Source: Achromobacter deleyi (GTDB taxonomy: Bacteria > Pseudomonadota > Gammaproteobacteria > Burkholderiales > Burkholderiaceae_B). From it: a stretch of DNA of 64,000 nt. The translations under genes and the position numbers were made by a program. Positions within the stretch are counted from its first letter, which is position 1, and every line of letters starts with the position of its first letter. The stretch spans positions 6,448,001-6,512,000 of the forward strand of contig NZ_CP065997.1 of the NCBI RefSeq assembly GCF_016127315.1. The letters run 5' to 3'. Shown one piece after another: positions 41,374 through 52,100 of the stretch. Below the pieces are notes generated by a model. It was not told the origin of the DNA. It ran no database searches and was given only the letters and a program-made list of their open reading frames with translations.

Positions 41374-44300
41374 CAGTACGTGACCTCCACGCCGTTCGGC
41401 TTGGTCCAGGCGTTCAGGTTCTCGAGCAGCGTGTCGGCCATGCGCACGCGCCATTCCTCGCCCAGCCGCACCGTGCACAGGAAATTGTTCCTGGTATAGA
41501 CGATGTCGACCGGCACGCCGGGGATGCCGTTCTCGGGCTCGGCGCGGAACGGGTTGAGCATCTGGCGCAGGCGCGCGGCGTCGGCGCCGCCATTGAGCTT
41601 GACGCGCAGCGACTTGGCGCGCGCCTCGCGCGCCAGCTGCAGGTCATAGAGCTGCTCGGCGACGATGCGCATGCCGCCCGAGTAGTCGTCGTTGCTGACC
41701 TTGCCCTGGACGATGACCAGCTGGTCTTCGCGCAGGCGGTTGCGGTGCTTTTCGTAGAGCTCGTTGAACACCGAGATCTCGACCTGCGCGGTGCCGTCGT
41801 CCAGCACCGCGAACACCATCTTGCCCCGGCGCGTCATCATGACGCGCACGCTGGCCAGCACCCCGCACATCCATTGCAGGTCGCGCTGCGGCTCGACCCG
41901 CGCCAGCTGCATCGGCACGATCTGGCGCACTTCGTCGCGCCAGGCGTCGAACAGGTGGCCGCTGTAGTAGTAGCCCAGCGCCGATTTTTCCTCGGTCAGC
42001 TTCTTGTGCAGGTCCCACGGCGCGACCTTGGCCAGCTCGCCAGCCACCACGTCGCTGCTGTCGTCACCGAACAGCGACGACTGGTTGGCGCTGCGGGCGG
42101 CCTGCTCGGCCGCTTCCATGGCGGTCGGCACCGAAGCCAGCATGGCGGCGCGGTTGGGTTCGATGGTGTCGAACGCGCCGGCCTTGATCAGGGCCTCGAT
42201 GGTGCGGCGGTTGACCGCGTGCTTGCTGACGCGGCGGCAGAAGTCGAACAGGTTCTGGAACGGGCCGCCTTCCTTGCGCGCGCGCAGGATGTCCTCGACC
42301 GCGCCCTGGCCCGTGCCCTTGACCGCCCCCAGGCCGTAGCGCATGGTGCGCGGCGGCTTGCCCTTTTCGGTGTAGCGGTCGGCCACCGGCTCGAAGCGGT
42401 AGCCCGAGAAGTTGACGTCCGGCGGCAGCACCTCGACGCCGTTGTCCTGGGCGTCGCGGCAGAAGATCTGGACCTTGTCCGTGTCGTCCATGTCGGAGGA
42501 CATGGTGGCGGCCAGGAACTCGGTCGGGTGGTAGGCCTTGAGCCAGGCGGTCTGGTACGAGATCAGCGCGTACGCGGCCGAGTGCGACTTGTTGAAGCCG
42601 TAGCCCGCGAACTTCTCCATCAGGTCGAACAGCTTGACGGCGAGGTCCGGGTCGTGGCCCTTTTCCTTGGCGCCCTGCTCGAACAGCTCGCGGTGCTTGG
42701 CCATTTCCTCGGGCTTTTTCTTGCCCATGGCGCGGCGCAGCAGGTCGGCGCCGCCCAGCGAGTAGCCGCCGATGATCTGCGAGATCAGCATCACCTGTTC
42801 CTGGTAGACGATGACCCCGTAGGTGCTCTTGAGCGTGCTCTCCAGATCGTTGTGGAAGTAGTCCACCGCGGCGCGGCCGTGCTTGCGGTTGACGAAATCG
42901 TCCACCATGCCCGATTCCAGCGGCCCCGGACGGTACAGGGCCAGCATGGCGATGATGTCTTCGAAGGTATTGGGCCGCAGCTTCTTGAGCAGTTCCTTCA
43001 TGCCGCGCGATTCCAGCTGGAACACCGCGGTGGTGTTGGCGTCGCACAGGATCTTGTAGGCGGCCGGATCGTCCAGCGCCAGCGCCATGACGTCGAAGTC
43101 GCGCTTGTCCGCGTTGAACTGGCGCACGTAGCGCACCGCCCAGTCCAGGATGGTCAGGTTGCGCAGGCCCAGGAAGTCGAACTTCACCAGGCCGGCGGCT
43201 TCGACGTCGTCCTTGTCGAACTGCGAGACGGCGCTGTTCTCCTGCCCCGCCTGGCAATACAGCGGGCAGAAGTCGGTGAGCTTGCCGGGCGCGATCAGCA
43301 CGCCGCCGGCGTGCATGCCGATGTTGCGGGTCAGGCCTTCGAGCGGCTTGGCCAGGTCGACCAGCGCGCGCACTTCCTCTTCCTGCTCGTAGCGGTCCTT
43401 GAAGGCCGGCTCGTCCTTCAGGGTGCGTTCGAGCGTCCACGGATCCATCGGGTTGAACGGGATCAGCTTGGACAGGCCGTCGCAGAACATGTAGGGCATG
43501 TCCAGCACCCGGCCGGCGTCACGCACCACGGCCTTGGCGCCCAAGGTACCGAAGGTGGCGATCTGGCTGACGGCGGCGCGGCCGTACTTTTCCTTGACGT
43601 AGTCGATGACGCGTTCGCGGTTGTCCTGGCAGAAGTCGATATCGAAGTCGGGCATCGAGACCCGCTCGGGGTTCAGGAAGCGCTCGAACAGCAAGTCGTA
43701 GCGGATCGGATCCAGGTCGGTAATGCCCAGCGCGTACGCCACCAGCGAACCGGCGCCCGAGCCCCGGCCCGGGCCGACCGGCACGCCGTTGTTCTTGCCC
43801 CAGTTGATGAAGTCCTGCACGATCAGGAAGTAGCCGGGAAAGCCCATCTGGATGATGGTCTTGCACTCCCAGCGCAGGCGCTCGTAGTACTGCTCGCGCT
43901 TGGACTCACGCTCGGCGTCGTCCGGGAACAGGAAAGCCATGCGCTTTTCCAGGCCCTCTTCGGACAGCTGCACCAGGTAGTCGTCCAGCGACACGCCGTC
44001 GGGCGTGGGGAAGTTGGGCAGGCGCGGCTTGCCCAGCACCAGGCTGAGGTTGCAGCGCTTGGCGATCTCGACCGTGTTGGCCAGCGCCGAGGGCACGTCG
44101 GCGAAGCGGCGCGCCATTTCCTCGGAACTGAGCAGGTACTGTTCCTTGGTGAAGCGACGCACGCGGCGCGGGTTCGCCAGGATCTCGCCTTCGGCGATGC
44201 AGACGCGGGCCTCGTGCGCCTGGAACTCGTATTCGTCCAGGAACTGCACCGGGTGCGTGGCCACCACCGGCAGGCCGGCCTCGGCCGCCAGGCGCATGGC

Positions 44301-44864
44301 GGCCTGGGTGTAGGCTTCGTCGCCGTCCATGCCGGCGCGCTGCAGTTCGATGTAGTAGCTGCCCGGGAACAGGTGCGCCCACTGGCGCGCCAGCGCCAGC
44401 GCCGACACCGCGTTGCCGGCGTCCAGCGCCTGGCCGACGTCGCCGCCGCGGCCGCCCGACAGCACGATCAGGCCGTCCTGGCCCTGCAGCCATTCACGGC
44501 GGATCTCGGCGCGGCCCTTGCCCTGGTTGGTCAGGAACGAGCGCGACAGCAGTTCGCACAGGTTCAGGTAACCCTGGTGGTTGCGCACCAGCAACAGCAC
44601 GCGGAACGGCTTGGACGGGTCGTCGTCGTTGCTCAGCCAGACGTCGCAACCGGCGATGGGCTTGATGCCCGCGCCGCGCGCGGCCTTGTAGAACTTGATC
44701 AGGCCGAACAGGTTCGACAGATCGGTCAGCGCGACGGCGGGCTGGCCCAGCTTGGCGACGCGCTTGATGAGGTCGGGGATGCGCACGAGGCCGTCCACCA
44801 CCGAGAACTCGGAGTGAACGCGCAGGTGAACAAATGGGGACGGGTTTGTTACGGCTTCGGACAT
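41373..44864 (-). CDS. dnaE: DNA polymerase III alpha subunit
   Basis: Replicative polymerase, 1,163 residues from ATG 44864, the normal DnaE1 size. N-terminal PHP domain with HLRVHSEFSVVDGL, the polymerase core with GPGRGSGAGSLVAYALGI and the catalytic acidic motif MPDFDIDF, the tandem HhH region, and a C-terminal OB fold with MMTRRGKMVFAVLDDG. The PHP site starts with HLRVHSE, the family pattern. The open frame reaches 44948 but those residues look unlike DnaE. Six LPS genes follow without a terminator. Confidence 0.97.
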   Translation of the reverse strand: MSEAVTNPSPFVHLRVHSEFSVVDGLVRIPDLIKRVAKLGQPAVALTDLSNLFGLIKFYKAARGAGIKPIAGCDVWLSNDDDPSKPFRVLLLVRNHQGYLNLCELLSRSFLTNQGKGRAEIRREWLQGQDGLIVLSGGRGGDVGQALDAGNAVSALALARQWAHLFPGSYYIELQRAGMDGDEAYTQAAMRLAAEAGLPVVATHPVQFLDEYEFQAHEARVCIAEGEILANPRRVRRFTKEQYLLSSEEMARRFADVPSALANTVEIAKRCNLSLVLGKPRLPNFPTPDGVSLDDYLVQLSEEGLEKRMAFLFPDDAERESKREQYYERLRWECKTIIQMGFPGYFLIVQDFINWGKNNGVPVGPGRGSGAGSLVAYALGITDLDPIRYDLLFERFLNPERVSMPDFDIDFCQDNRERVIDYVKEKYGRAAVSQIATFGTLGAKAVVRDAGRVLDMPYMFCDGLSKLIPFNPMDPWTLERTLKDEPAFKDRYEQEEEVRALVDLAKPLEGLTRNIGMHAGGVLIAPGKLTDFCPLYCQAGQENSAVSQFDKDDVEAAGLVKFDFLGLRNLTILDWAVRYVRQFNADKRDFDVMALALDDPAAYKILCDANTTAVFQLESRGMKELLKKLRPNTFEDIIAMLALYRPGPLESGMVDDFVNRKHGRAAVDYFHNDLESTLKSTYGVIVYQEQVMLISQIIGGYSLGGADLLRRAMGKKKPEEMAKHRELFEQGAKEKGHDPDLAVKLFDLMEKFAGYGFNKSHSAAYALISYQTAWLKAYHPTEFLAATMSSDMDDTDKVQIFCRDAQDNGVEVLPPDVNFSGYRFEPVADRYTEKGKPPRTMRYGLGAVKGTGQGAVEDILRARKEGGPFQNLFDFCRRVSKHAVNRRTIEALIKAGAFDTIEPNRAAMLASVPTAMEAAEQAARSANQSSLFGDDSSDVVAGELAKVAPWDLHKKLTEEKSALGYYYSGHLFDAWRDEVRQIVPMQLARVEPQRDLQWMCGVLASVRVMMTRRGKMVFAVLDDGTAQVEISVFNELYEKHRNRLREDQLVIVQGKVSNDDYSGGMRIVAEQLYDLQLAREARAKSLRVKLNGGADAARLRQMLNPFRAEPENGIPGVPVDIVYTRNNFLCTVRLGEEWRVRMADTLLENLNAWTKPNGVEVTY

Positions 44865-44993
44865 AGGAAGAATTGTACCCAGTCGGACGATCGAAAACCG
44901 CCCTTTGGCCGATTCGGCCGCCGCCCGCCGGGCGCCCCTGTGTAACAATAGGCGATTGGACCTGACTCACCTGTCGCAGGACGAAATTTACGT

Positions 44994-45893
44994 ATGAAAT
45001 GGCTGATTCCCGGGATCTGGCTCGCCGCCATCCTGTTCGCGCACTTCCGCGGCCGCGTCAAGCTGCCGCTGGGCCGGCAACTGCTGGACCACTCGGTGCT
45101 GCTCGCGCCGGTCAACGCCTTCATGGTGCTGACCTCGCGCGTGCCGTCGACCCCCTACCTGACCACCAGCGAGATCGCCGAACTCAAGGTGCTGGACGAC
45201 AACTGGGAGACGATCCGCGACGAGGCCCTGCAGATGGCCGAGATGCGTCGCATCAAGGCGGCCGACAGCCATAACGACATCGGCTTCAACTCGTTCTTCA
45301 AGTACGGCTGGAAGCGCTTCTACCTGAAATGGTATGACGCCCGCCACCCGTCGGCCGAGGAACTGTGCCCCAAGACGGTGGCCATCCTGAAGACGCTGCC
45401 CAAGGTCAAGGCGGCCATGTTCGCCGAGCTGCCCCCGGGCGGCAAGCTGAACCCGCACCGCGATCCGTTCGCCGGCTCGCTGCGCTATCACCTGGGCCTG
45501 GCCACGCCCAACGACAACGGCTGCCACATCATCGTCGACGGCGAAACCTACAGCTGGCGCGACGGCGAAAGCGTGGTGTTCGACGAGACCTACGTGCACG
45601 AGGCCTACAACCACACCGACCAGAACCGCATCATCCTGTTCTGCGACGTCGAGCGGCCGCTCAAGTGGGGCTGGGCCGAGGCCTTCAACCGCTGGTTCGG
45701 CCGGGTGGTGATGTCGGCGGCCAGCTCGCCCAACGACGGCGGCGACCAGACCGGCGCCATCAACAAGCTGACCCACGCGCACTGGGTCATCGACCAGAAG
45801 CGCAAGGCCTTCAAGGCCTGGAACCGCAATGTCTACAAGACCACCAAGTACGGCCTGATCGTCCTGGTGATCGCGGGCTTCATCGCCCTGTGA
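44994..45893 (+). CDS. lpxO: LpxO-type lipid A hydroxylase (aspartyl/asparaginyl beta-hydroxylase family)
   Basis: Fe(II)/2-oxoglutarate dioxygenase that adds a 2-hydroxyl to a secondary acyl chain of lipid A. 299 residues: N-terminal membrane helix (about 3-18), the catalytic domain with SFFKYGWKRFYLKWY, iron ligands in NPHRDP and in VFDETYVHEAYNHT, the 2-oxoglutarate-binding region NRIILFCDVERPL, and a C-terminal helix (GLIVLVIAGFIAL). This two-helix layout is the LpxO pattern. It is divergent from dnaE, 129 bases away, and fits the LPS setting. Confidence 0.9.
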   Translation: MKWLIPGIWLAAILFAHFRGRVKLPLGRQLLDHSVLLAPVNAFMVLTSRVPSTPYLTTSEIAELKVLDDNWETIRDEALQMAEMRRIKAADSHNDIGFNSFFKYGWKRFYLKWYDARHPSAEELCPKTVAILKTLPKVKAAMFAELPPGGKLNPHRDPFAGSLRYHLGLATPNDNGCHIIVDGETYSWRDGESVVFDETYVHEAYNHTDQNRIILFCDVERPLKWGWAEAFNRWFGRVVMSAASSPNDGGDQTGAINKLTHAHWVIDQKRKAFKAWNRNVYKTTKYGLIVLVIAGFIAL

Positions 45894-45901
45894 TCGGGCC
45901 G

Positions 45902-45956
45902 ACCGCGCGGATCGCGCGGTCATCACGCCACCACGGCGGGCCGGACGGCCCGCCGT
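45902..45956. terminator. Two hairpins between convergent lpxO and ABC genes
   Basis: ACCGCGCG/CGCGCGGT (45902-45920) and ACGGCGGGCC-GGAC-GGCCCGCCGT (45933-45956). Both are perfect stems without T runs; placement between convergent genes suggests transcription end signals. Confidence 0.6.
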
Positions 45957-45964
45957 TCCCCACC

Positions 45965-47260
45965 CTACCCCGCGTCGCGTTCCGGCAAGGTCAACAGGCC
46001 GGTGTGGTAGTCATAGCCGTAGATCTCGCCATAGCGGCCCCATTCCACCGCGATCTTCAGCACGCGCTCGGCTTCGTCGGGCTTGAGGAATTCCTCCAGC
46101 GAATCCAGGAAGTTCTTTTCCGGCAACTCGCCGGCGGGTTCCTGCTCCAGGCTGTGGCGGATGTGCGCGGCCAGCGGCACGTGCGCCAGCAGCTGGCGGC
46201 CGAAGATGGCCTGCTTCTGGCCCTGGTCGGCATGCACGTAGCGCTGGCCCAGCGGCGTCAGGAAGATATCGCCCTTGTCGATCTGGGCCAGCCCGAACAA
46301 GCCCAGCGCTTCGCAGGCCGGCAGCAGGTCGTCGTCCGAGATCTCGGCTTCCTCGGCCAGCTTGGGCAGGTCGGCGCGGCCGTTGAACGGCGCCTCGGCC
46401 AGCACGTCCAGCACGCCTTCCATGCGCTCGACCTCGGTCTGCGGAAAGCGGTAGCCCAGGCCCTGCTGGCGCGGCGTCGGCACGTCGTGCGCCGGGCGTT
46501 GCGTCATCAGCGCGTAGACCTCGTCGATCAGCGCCCGCACCTGCGGCGAATCGGCGTCGCGCGGCCGCGGCAGGCCGATCTGCACCTGGCTGCGGATGCG
46601 GCCCGGATCGCTGGAGAACACGATGATGCGGTCGGCCATCATGACCGCTTCCTCGATGTTGTGGGAAACGATCAGGATGCCCTTGGTCGAAATGCGGCTC
46701 TCGTCCCACAGTTCCAGCATGTCGTCGCGCAGCGTCTCGCCGGTCAGCACGTCCAGCGCCGAGAAGGCTTCGTCCATCAGCAGCACGTCCGGATTCATGA
46801 CCAGCGCGCGGGCGATGCCGACGCGCTGGCGCATGCCGCCGGACAGTTCGCGCGGCAGCGCGCCGCCAAAACCGCCCAGGCCCATCAGGTCGAGCACCGC
46901 GTCGGCGCGCTTGGCGCGTTCGGCCGGCGCCACGCCCTGGGCTTCCAGCCCCAGCTCGACGTTCTGCTGCGCGGTCAGCCACGGGAACAGCGCGAACGAC
47001 TGGAACACCATGGCGATGCCGGCCGCCGGGCCGTACACCGGCTGGCCGCGGTAGGTGACGGTGCCCTGGTCGGCGTTGACCAGCCCCGCCATGATGCGCA
47101 GCAGGGTCGACTTGCCCGAACCGGACTTGCCCAGCAGGGCCACGATCTCGCCTTCGTGCAGGATGAAGTCGACGTGTTCCAGCACGTTGCGGGCAGTGCC
47201 GTCGGCGGCGCGGAACGACTTGCCGACATCGTGCAGTTCGATCAGGAAATTGGAATTCAT
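45965..47260 (-). CDS. ABC transporter ATPase (nitrate/sulfonate type) with extra C-terminal domain
   Basis: 431 residues. The first ~250 are an ATPase with Walker A GKSGSGKST, signature LSGGMRQRVGIARAL, Walker B VLLMDEAFSALD and switch SHNIEEA, close to NrtD/SsuB/TauB importers. The remaining ~180 residues match the 'AAA-associated' C-terminal domain seen in some members of this group (LGQRYVHADQGQKQAIF region), which may be regulatory. The fused permease gene is eight bases upstream. No periplasmic binding protein gene lies in the window, so the substrate is unknown. Confidence 0.85.
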   Translation of the reverse strand: MNSNFLIELHDVGKSFRAADGTARNVLEHVDFILHEGEIVALLGKSGSGKSTLLRIMAGLVNADQGTVTYRGQPVYGPAAGIAMVFQSFALFPWLTAQQNVELGLEAQGVAPAERAKRADAVLDLMGLGGFGGALPRELSGGMRQRVGIARALVMNPDVLLMDEAFSALDVLTGETLRDDMLELWDESRISTKGILIVSHNIEEAVMMADRIIVFSSDPGRIRSQVQIGLPRPRDADSPQVRALIDEVYALMTQRPAHDVPTPRQQGLGYRFPQTEVERMEGVLDVLAEAPFNGRADLPKLAEEAEISDDDLLPACEALGLFGLAQIDKGDIFLTPLGQRYVHADQGQKQAIFGRQLLAHVPLAAHIRHSLEQEPAGELPEKNFLDSLEEFLKPDEAERVLKIAVEWGRYGEIYGYDYHTGLLTLPERDAG

Positions 47261-47268
47261 GAAGACTC

Positions 47269-49002
47269 CTACCGGCCGCGGTCTTCGGCCAGCAAATACA
47301 GTTTGCGCCAGAAAAACCGGTTCAACAGCATGACGAAAATGCTCATGACGCCGATGCCGAGCGCGATGCGGTGGAAATCGCCCTGCTCGGTCATCTGCTT
47401 GATGTAGCTGCCCAGGCCGTCGGCCATCAGCGAGGTATTGCCCCAGGACACGTACTCGGCCACGATGCTGGCGTTCCAGGAACCGCCGCTGGCCGTGATG
47501 GCGCCGGTGATGAAGCTGGGGAACACCGCCGGCAGGTAGACCCGGCGCCACAGCAGCCAGCCCTTCAGGCCCAGGTTGCTGGCGGCCAGGCGCAGTTCGT
47601 TCGGAATGGTCGAGGCGCCCGCCACCACGTTGAACAGGATGTACCACTGGGTGCCGAAGATGATCAGCGGACTGAGCCAGATGTTGGGGTTGAGCTTCAA
47701 CGCCACCATCACGAACACCACGGCCGGGAACAGCAGGTTGACCGGGAACGCCGCCAGGAACTGCGCCACCGCCTGCACCCGCTGCGAATACTTGGGCCGC
47801 AGGCCGATCCAGACCGCGATCGGCACCCAGATCAGCGACGCCAGCCCGATCAGCACCATCACCCGCAGCAGCGTGATGCCGCCCAGGCCGATCACGTGCA
47901 GCACTTCGCTCCAGCCCACCTCCGCATGCACGAAGACCACCAGCTTGTAGGTGGCCAGCAGCGCGCCGGCGGCCAGCAGCGAATCCCAGACCCGGGTCCA
48001 GCGCGGGTCCGGCGCCTTGGCGCGGGCGCGGATCGAGGTGCCGTCGTACGACACGCTGAACCAACCCAGCGCGCGCCGCATCTGCGCCCAGAACCTGTTG
48101 GACAGGGCCTGCATCCAGCGGCTGCGGCGGGTCCAGTCCAGCAGCCACGACTGCTGCGCCACGTCGGCCTGCGATTCCTCGAAGCGGAACTTGTCGGCCC
48201 AGGCCAGCAGCGGCCGGAAGAACAGTTGGTCGTAGAGCAGGATGCCAGCCATCATGGCGCCGATGGCCCAGGCGATGGCGCGGCCGTCCTCGGCGTCGAT
48301 GGCCACGGCGATGTACGAGCCGATGCCGGGCAGCTTGATGTCCTGCCCCGCCACCGAGATGGCCTCGGCCGCCACCAGGAAGAACCAGCCGCCGGACATG
48401 GACATCATCATGTTCCACAGCAGGCCGGGGGTGGCGTACGGCAGTTCCAGGCGCCAGAAGCGCTGCCAGCCGGACAGCCGGAACACGCGCGCGGCCTCGT
48501 TCAGTTCGGCCGGCACGGTGCGCATCGACTGGTACAGGCTGAACGCCATGTTCCAGGCCTGCGAGGTGAAGATGGCGAAGATCGCCGCGCACTCGACCCC
48601 CAGCAGATTGCCGGGAAACAGCGCGATGAAGGGCGCGATGGCGATGGCCTGGAAACCCAGGATGGGCACCGACTGGAGGATGTCCAGCATCGGGATCATG
48701 GCTTTTTCGGCGGTGCGGAACTTGGCCGCGATGGCGGCGAAGATGAAGCTGAACAGCAGCGAAAAGGCCAGCGCCGTGAACATCCGCAGGATGGTGCGCA
48801 GCAGGTAGTACGGCAGGTAGATCGGATCGAGCGAGATCGGCAGTTCTTCGCCGACGGCGAAGGGGCGGCTCATCTGCGAGGCGCCGTAGGCCATGGCGGC
48901 CAGCACCACCAGCACCAGGGGCAGCAGCGCCCAGTCCCAGCGGTTGGGCGAGGAGCGCGACGACGAGGACGGGCGCGTGCGGGTGCTGAAAAGCTCGAAC
49001 AT
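47269..49002 (-). CDS. Fused double ABC permease (nitrate/sulfonate type)
   Basis: 577 residues with two permease modules of the binding-protein-dependent type. Module 1 (about 20-260) carries the EAA-like loop ELNEAARVFRLSGWQRFWRLELP, module 2 (about 330-577) has NELRLAASNLGLKGWLLWRRVYLP; both loops contact the ATPase. Each module has about five to six helices. A linker with many charged residues joins them. Fusion of both halves in one chain is uncommon for this family, which usually works as a homodimer. Start ATG 49002. Confidence 0.87.
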   Translation of the reverse strand: MFELFSTRTRPSSSSRSSPNRWDWALLPLVLVVLAAMAYGASQMSRPFAVGEELPISLDPIYLPYYLLRTILRMFTALAFSLLFSFIFAAIAAKFRTAEKAMIPMLDILQSVPILGFQAIAIAPFIALFPGNLLGVECAAIFAIFTSQAWNMAFSLYQSMRTVPAELNEAARVFRLSGWQRFWRLELPYATPGLLWNMMMSMSGGWFFLVAAEAISVAGQDIKLPGIGSYIAVAIDAEDGRAIAWAIGAMMAGILLYDQLFFRPLLAWADKFRFEESQADVAQQSWLLDWTRRSRWMQALSNRFWAQMRRALGWFSVSYDGTSIRARAKAPDPRWTRVWDSLLAAGALLATYKLVVFVHAEVGWSEVLHVIGLGGITLLRVMVLIGLASLIWVPIAVWIGLRPKYSQRVQAVAQFLAAFPVNLLFPAVVFVMVALKLNPNIWLSPLIIFGTQWYILFNVVAGASTIPNELRLAASNLGLKGWLLWRRVYLPAVFPSFITGAITASGGSWNASIVAEYVSWGNTSLMADGLGSYIKQMTEQGDFHRIALGIGVMSIFVMLLNRFFWRKLYLLAEDRGR

Positions 49003-49171
49003 GTCGGCAATGCTCCAGGGAGCGGCGGGAGAAGGCCCGCGCATTGAAGCATAACCAGATGACGTGTCTCTGAACAGAAAACGACTGAAATCCGGGTGTA
49101 ATACGGGACGGCTCGCGCCGCCCCGTCCCAAGGGTCGCGGGGCTCAGGCCGGCCCCGCGAAAACCTGCAAA

Positions 49172-52100
49172 TCAGCGTTGCAGGGACTCCCAGCTTTTCA
49201 TCAGCCGCTTGACCGATACCGGCATCGGCGTGCGCAATTCCTGCGCGAACAGGGCGACCCGCAGTTCCTCCAGCAGCCAGCGGAACTCGTCCAGGCGGGG
49301 GTCGGGCGCCCCCTTCAGGGCCGAGCGGGCGCGCTGGTACTGGGTCACCAGCGGCGCCATCTCGGCCACCAGCTTGGCGTCGCGGCCCGGATCGGCGCGC
49401 AGCTTGTCGATGCGCGCCACCGCCGCCTTCAGGTAGCGGGGGAAGTGCGACAGCTGGGCGTACGGGGTATCGCGGATGAACCACTTGGGCATCAGCGCCC
49501 CCAACTGCTGCTGCAGGTCGGCGTAGGCCGCGGCGTGCGGCTTGGCCTGCGGCAGCTTGCGCTGCAGGGCCCCGTATTCAGTCAGCACCGTGCCCGCCAG
49601 GCGCGCCACTTCCTGCGCCAGCAGGCCCAGCCGGCCCTTGCCCTCGGCCCGGCGCGCCTCGAACTGCTGCTCGTTGACCGGCCAGGGCTCGGCCAGGCAG
49701 GCCTGGCCCAGGGCGCAGTCGATGATCTGGTCGCGCAGTTCCTCCTGCGTGCCCAGCGTCATGTAGAGCATGCTGATCTTGGTCAGGTCGGCCAGGTTCT
49801 TTTCCAGGAACTTGACCTGCTCGCGCAGGCCCAGCCGGAACAGCTTGAGCAGGCCGGCGCGGTGCGCCTTGCGGGCCTCGTCCGGGTCGTCGAACACGTC
49901 CAGGTCGCAATGCGCGCCGCGGTCCACCAGCGCCGGGTAGCCGATGACCGACTGGCCGCGGCGCTTGATCTCCATGATTTCCGGCAGCGGCCCGAAGGTC
50001 CAGGCAGTCAGGTTCTCGTGCGCCAGCGCCTGCGCCACCTGGGTGTCGCTGGCGGCCAGTTGCTGGAAGGTGGCCTGGGCCTGCTTGCCGAACTCGGCCC
50101 GCAGTTGCGCCAGGTTGCGGCCGGCGGCCAGCATGCGGCCGTGCTCGTCGACCACGCGGAAGTTCATGAACAGGTGCGCCGGCAGCGTCTCGAGCTTGAA
50201 GTCGGCGGCCGCCGGGCGCACTTGCACCTGGTCCCACATGTCGGCGATCAGGGCGTCCACCAGGCCGGTCTGCGGGTCGCCCAGACGCTCGAACCAGCGG
50301 TCGTAGAAGCCTGCCGCGTAGTCGGGCAGCGGCACGCAGTGGCGGCGCAGCTTCTGCGGCAGCGACTTGAGCAGCAGGTGCGCCTTTTCCTTGAGCATGC
50401 CGGGCACCAGCCATTCGCAGCGCGCCGGATCGATCTGGTTCAGGGCGAACAGCGGCACCGCCAGCGTCACGCCGTCGCGCGGCGAGCCGGGCTCGAAGTG
50501 GTAATCCAGCGCCATCGACACGCCCTGCCACTCGACCTTCTTGGGGAAGACGTCGGTGGTGACGCCGGCGGCCTCGTGCCGCATCAGCTCGTCGCGCGTC
50601 AGCAGCAGCTTGGCGGCGGCGGCCTTGTCGAGCCCGTTGACCCATTTTTCCAGGGTCGCGGTCTGCGAGATGTCGGCCGGCAGCTGGCGGTCGTAGAAAG
50701 CGTAGATCAGCTCGTCGTCGACCAGGATGTCGGGGCGGCGCGTCTGGTGCTCCAGTTTCTCGATGCCGGCGATCAGCTTGCGGTTGTGGGCCACGAAGGC
50801 CAGGCGCGTGTCGATCTCGCCCGGCACCAGCGCCTGGCGGATGAAGAGTTCGCGCGCCTCGCGCGGATGGACCCGGCCGTACTGGATGCGGCGGCCGGTG
50901 TAGATGGTCAGGCCGTAGAGCGTGGCGCGTTCGTTGGCCACCACCTGGCCGGCCTTCTTTTCCCAGCGCGGGTCCGACCAGTTCTTGCGGATCAGGTGGG
51001 CGCCGACCTTTTCCAGCCAGACCGGGTCGATGCGCGCCACGCAGCGCGCGTACAGGCGGGTGGTCTCGACCAGCTCGGCCGCGACGATCCAGCGCCCGGC
51101 CTTCTTCACCAGGCGCGAGCCCGGATGGATGTGGAAGCGGATCTCGCGGGCGCCCTGGTAGTGGCCGCCCTCGTCGCTCTTGAAGCCGATGTTGCCCAAC
51201 AGGCCCGACAGCAGCGCCATGTGCAGCTGTTCGTAGGTGGCCTCGAGCTGGTTGACGCGCCAGCCCTGCTCACCCACCAGCGCCGCCAGCTGGGTGTGGA
51301 CGTCGTGCCATTCGCGCAGCCGGATGGGCGACAGGAAGTTCTGCCGCAACAGGCCCACCAGCTTGCGCTGCGAGGCCTTGTGCTGCACCTGCTCGCCGTA
51401 CCAGCGCCACAGCTTGAGGAAGGAGATGAATTCGGACTTGTCGTCGGCGAACTTGGCGTGCGCCGCCTCGGCCGCCTCGCGTTCCTGCATGGGGCGGTCG
51501 CGCGCGTCCTGCACCGACAGCGCCGAAGCGATGATCAGCATTTCCGCCAGGCACTGGTGTTCGCGCGCGGCCAGGATCATGCGGCCGATGCGCGGGTCCA
51601 CCGGCAGCTTGGCCAGTTCGTGGCCGGTCTGGGTCAGGACGAACGAGGCGCCGGTGCGGCTGGCGTCGTCGCCCTCGTCGGCGGCGGCCAGCTCGATCGC
51701 GCCCAGTTCCTGCAGCAGGTGGTAGCCGTCGGCCACTGCACGCCCGGGCGGGGCTTCGACGAACGGAAACTGCTCGATGTCGTCGAGCTTGAGCGACTTC
51801 ATCCGCAGGATCACGGAGGCCAGCGACGAGCGCAGCACCTCGGGGTCGGTGAAGGCGGCGCGGGCGTTGAAATCGGCTTCGTCGAAGAGCCGGATGCAAA
51901 GGCCCGGACCGATGCGGCCGCAACGGCCAGCGCGCTGGTTGGCCGAGGCGCGGCTGATCGGCTCGATGCGCAGCTGCTCGACCTTGTTGCGCCAGGAATA
52001 GCGCTTGACGCGCGCCAGGCCGCTGTCGACCACGAAGCGGATGCCGGGCACCGTCAGCGAGGTTTCCGCCACGTTGGTGGCCAGCACGATGCGGCGCGCG

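Noticed and set aside
41745..44945. 1,066-codon plus-strand frame opposite dnaE
   Set aside because: Same GC-driven antisense effect; composition is typical of a mirrored gene.
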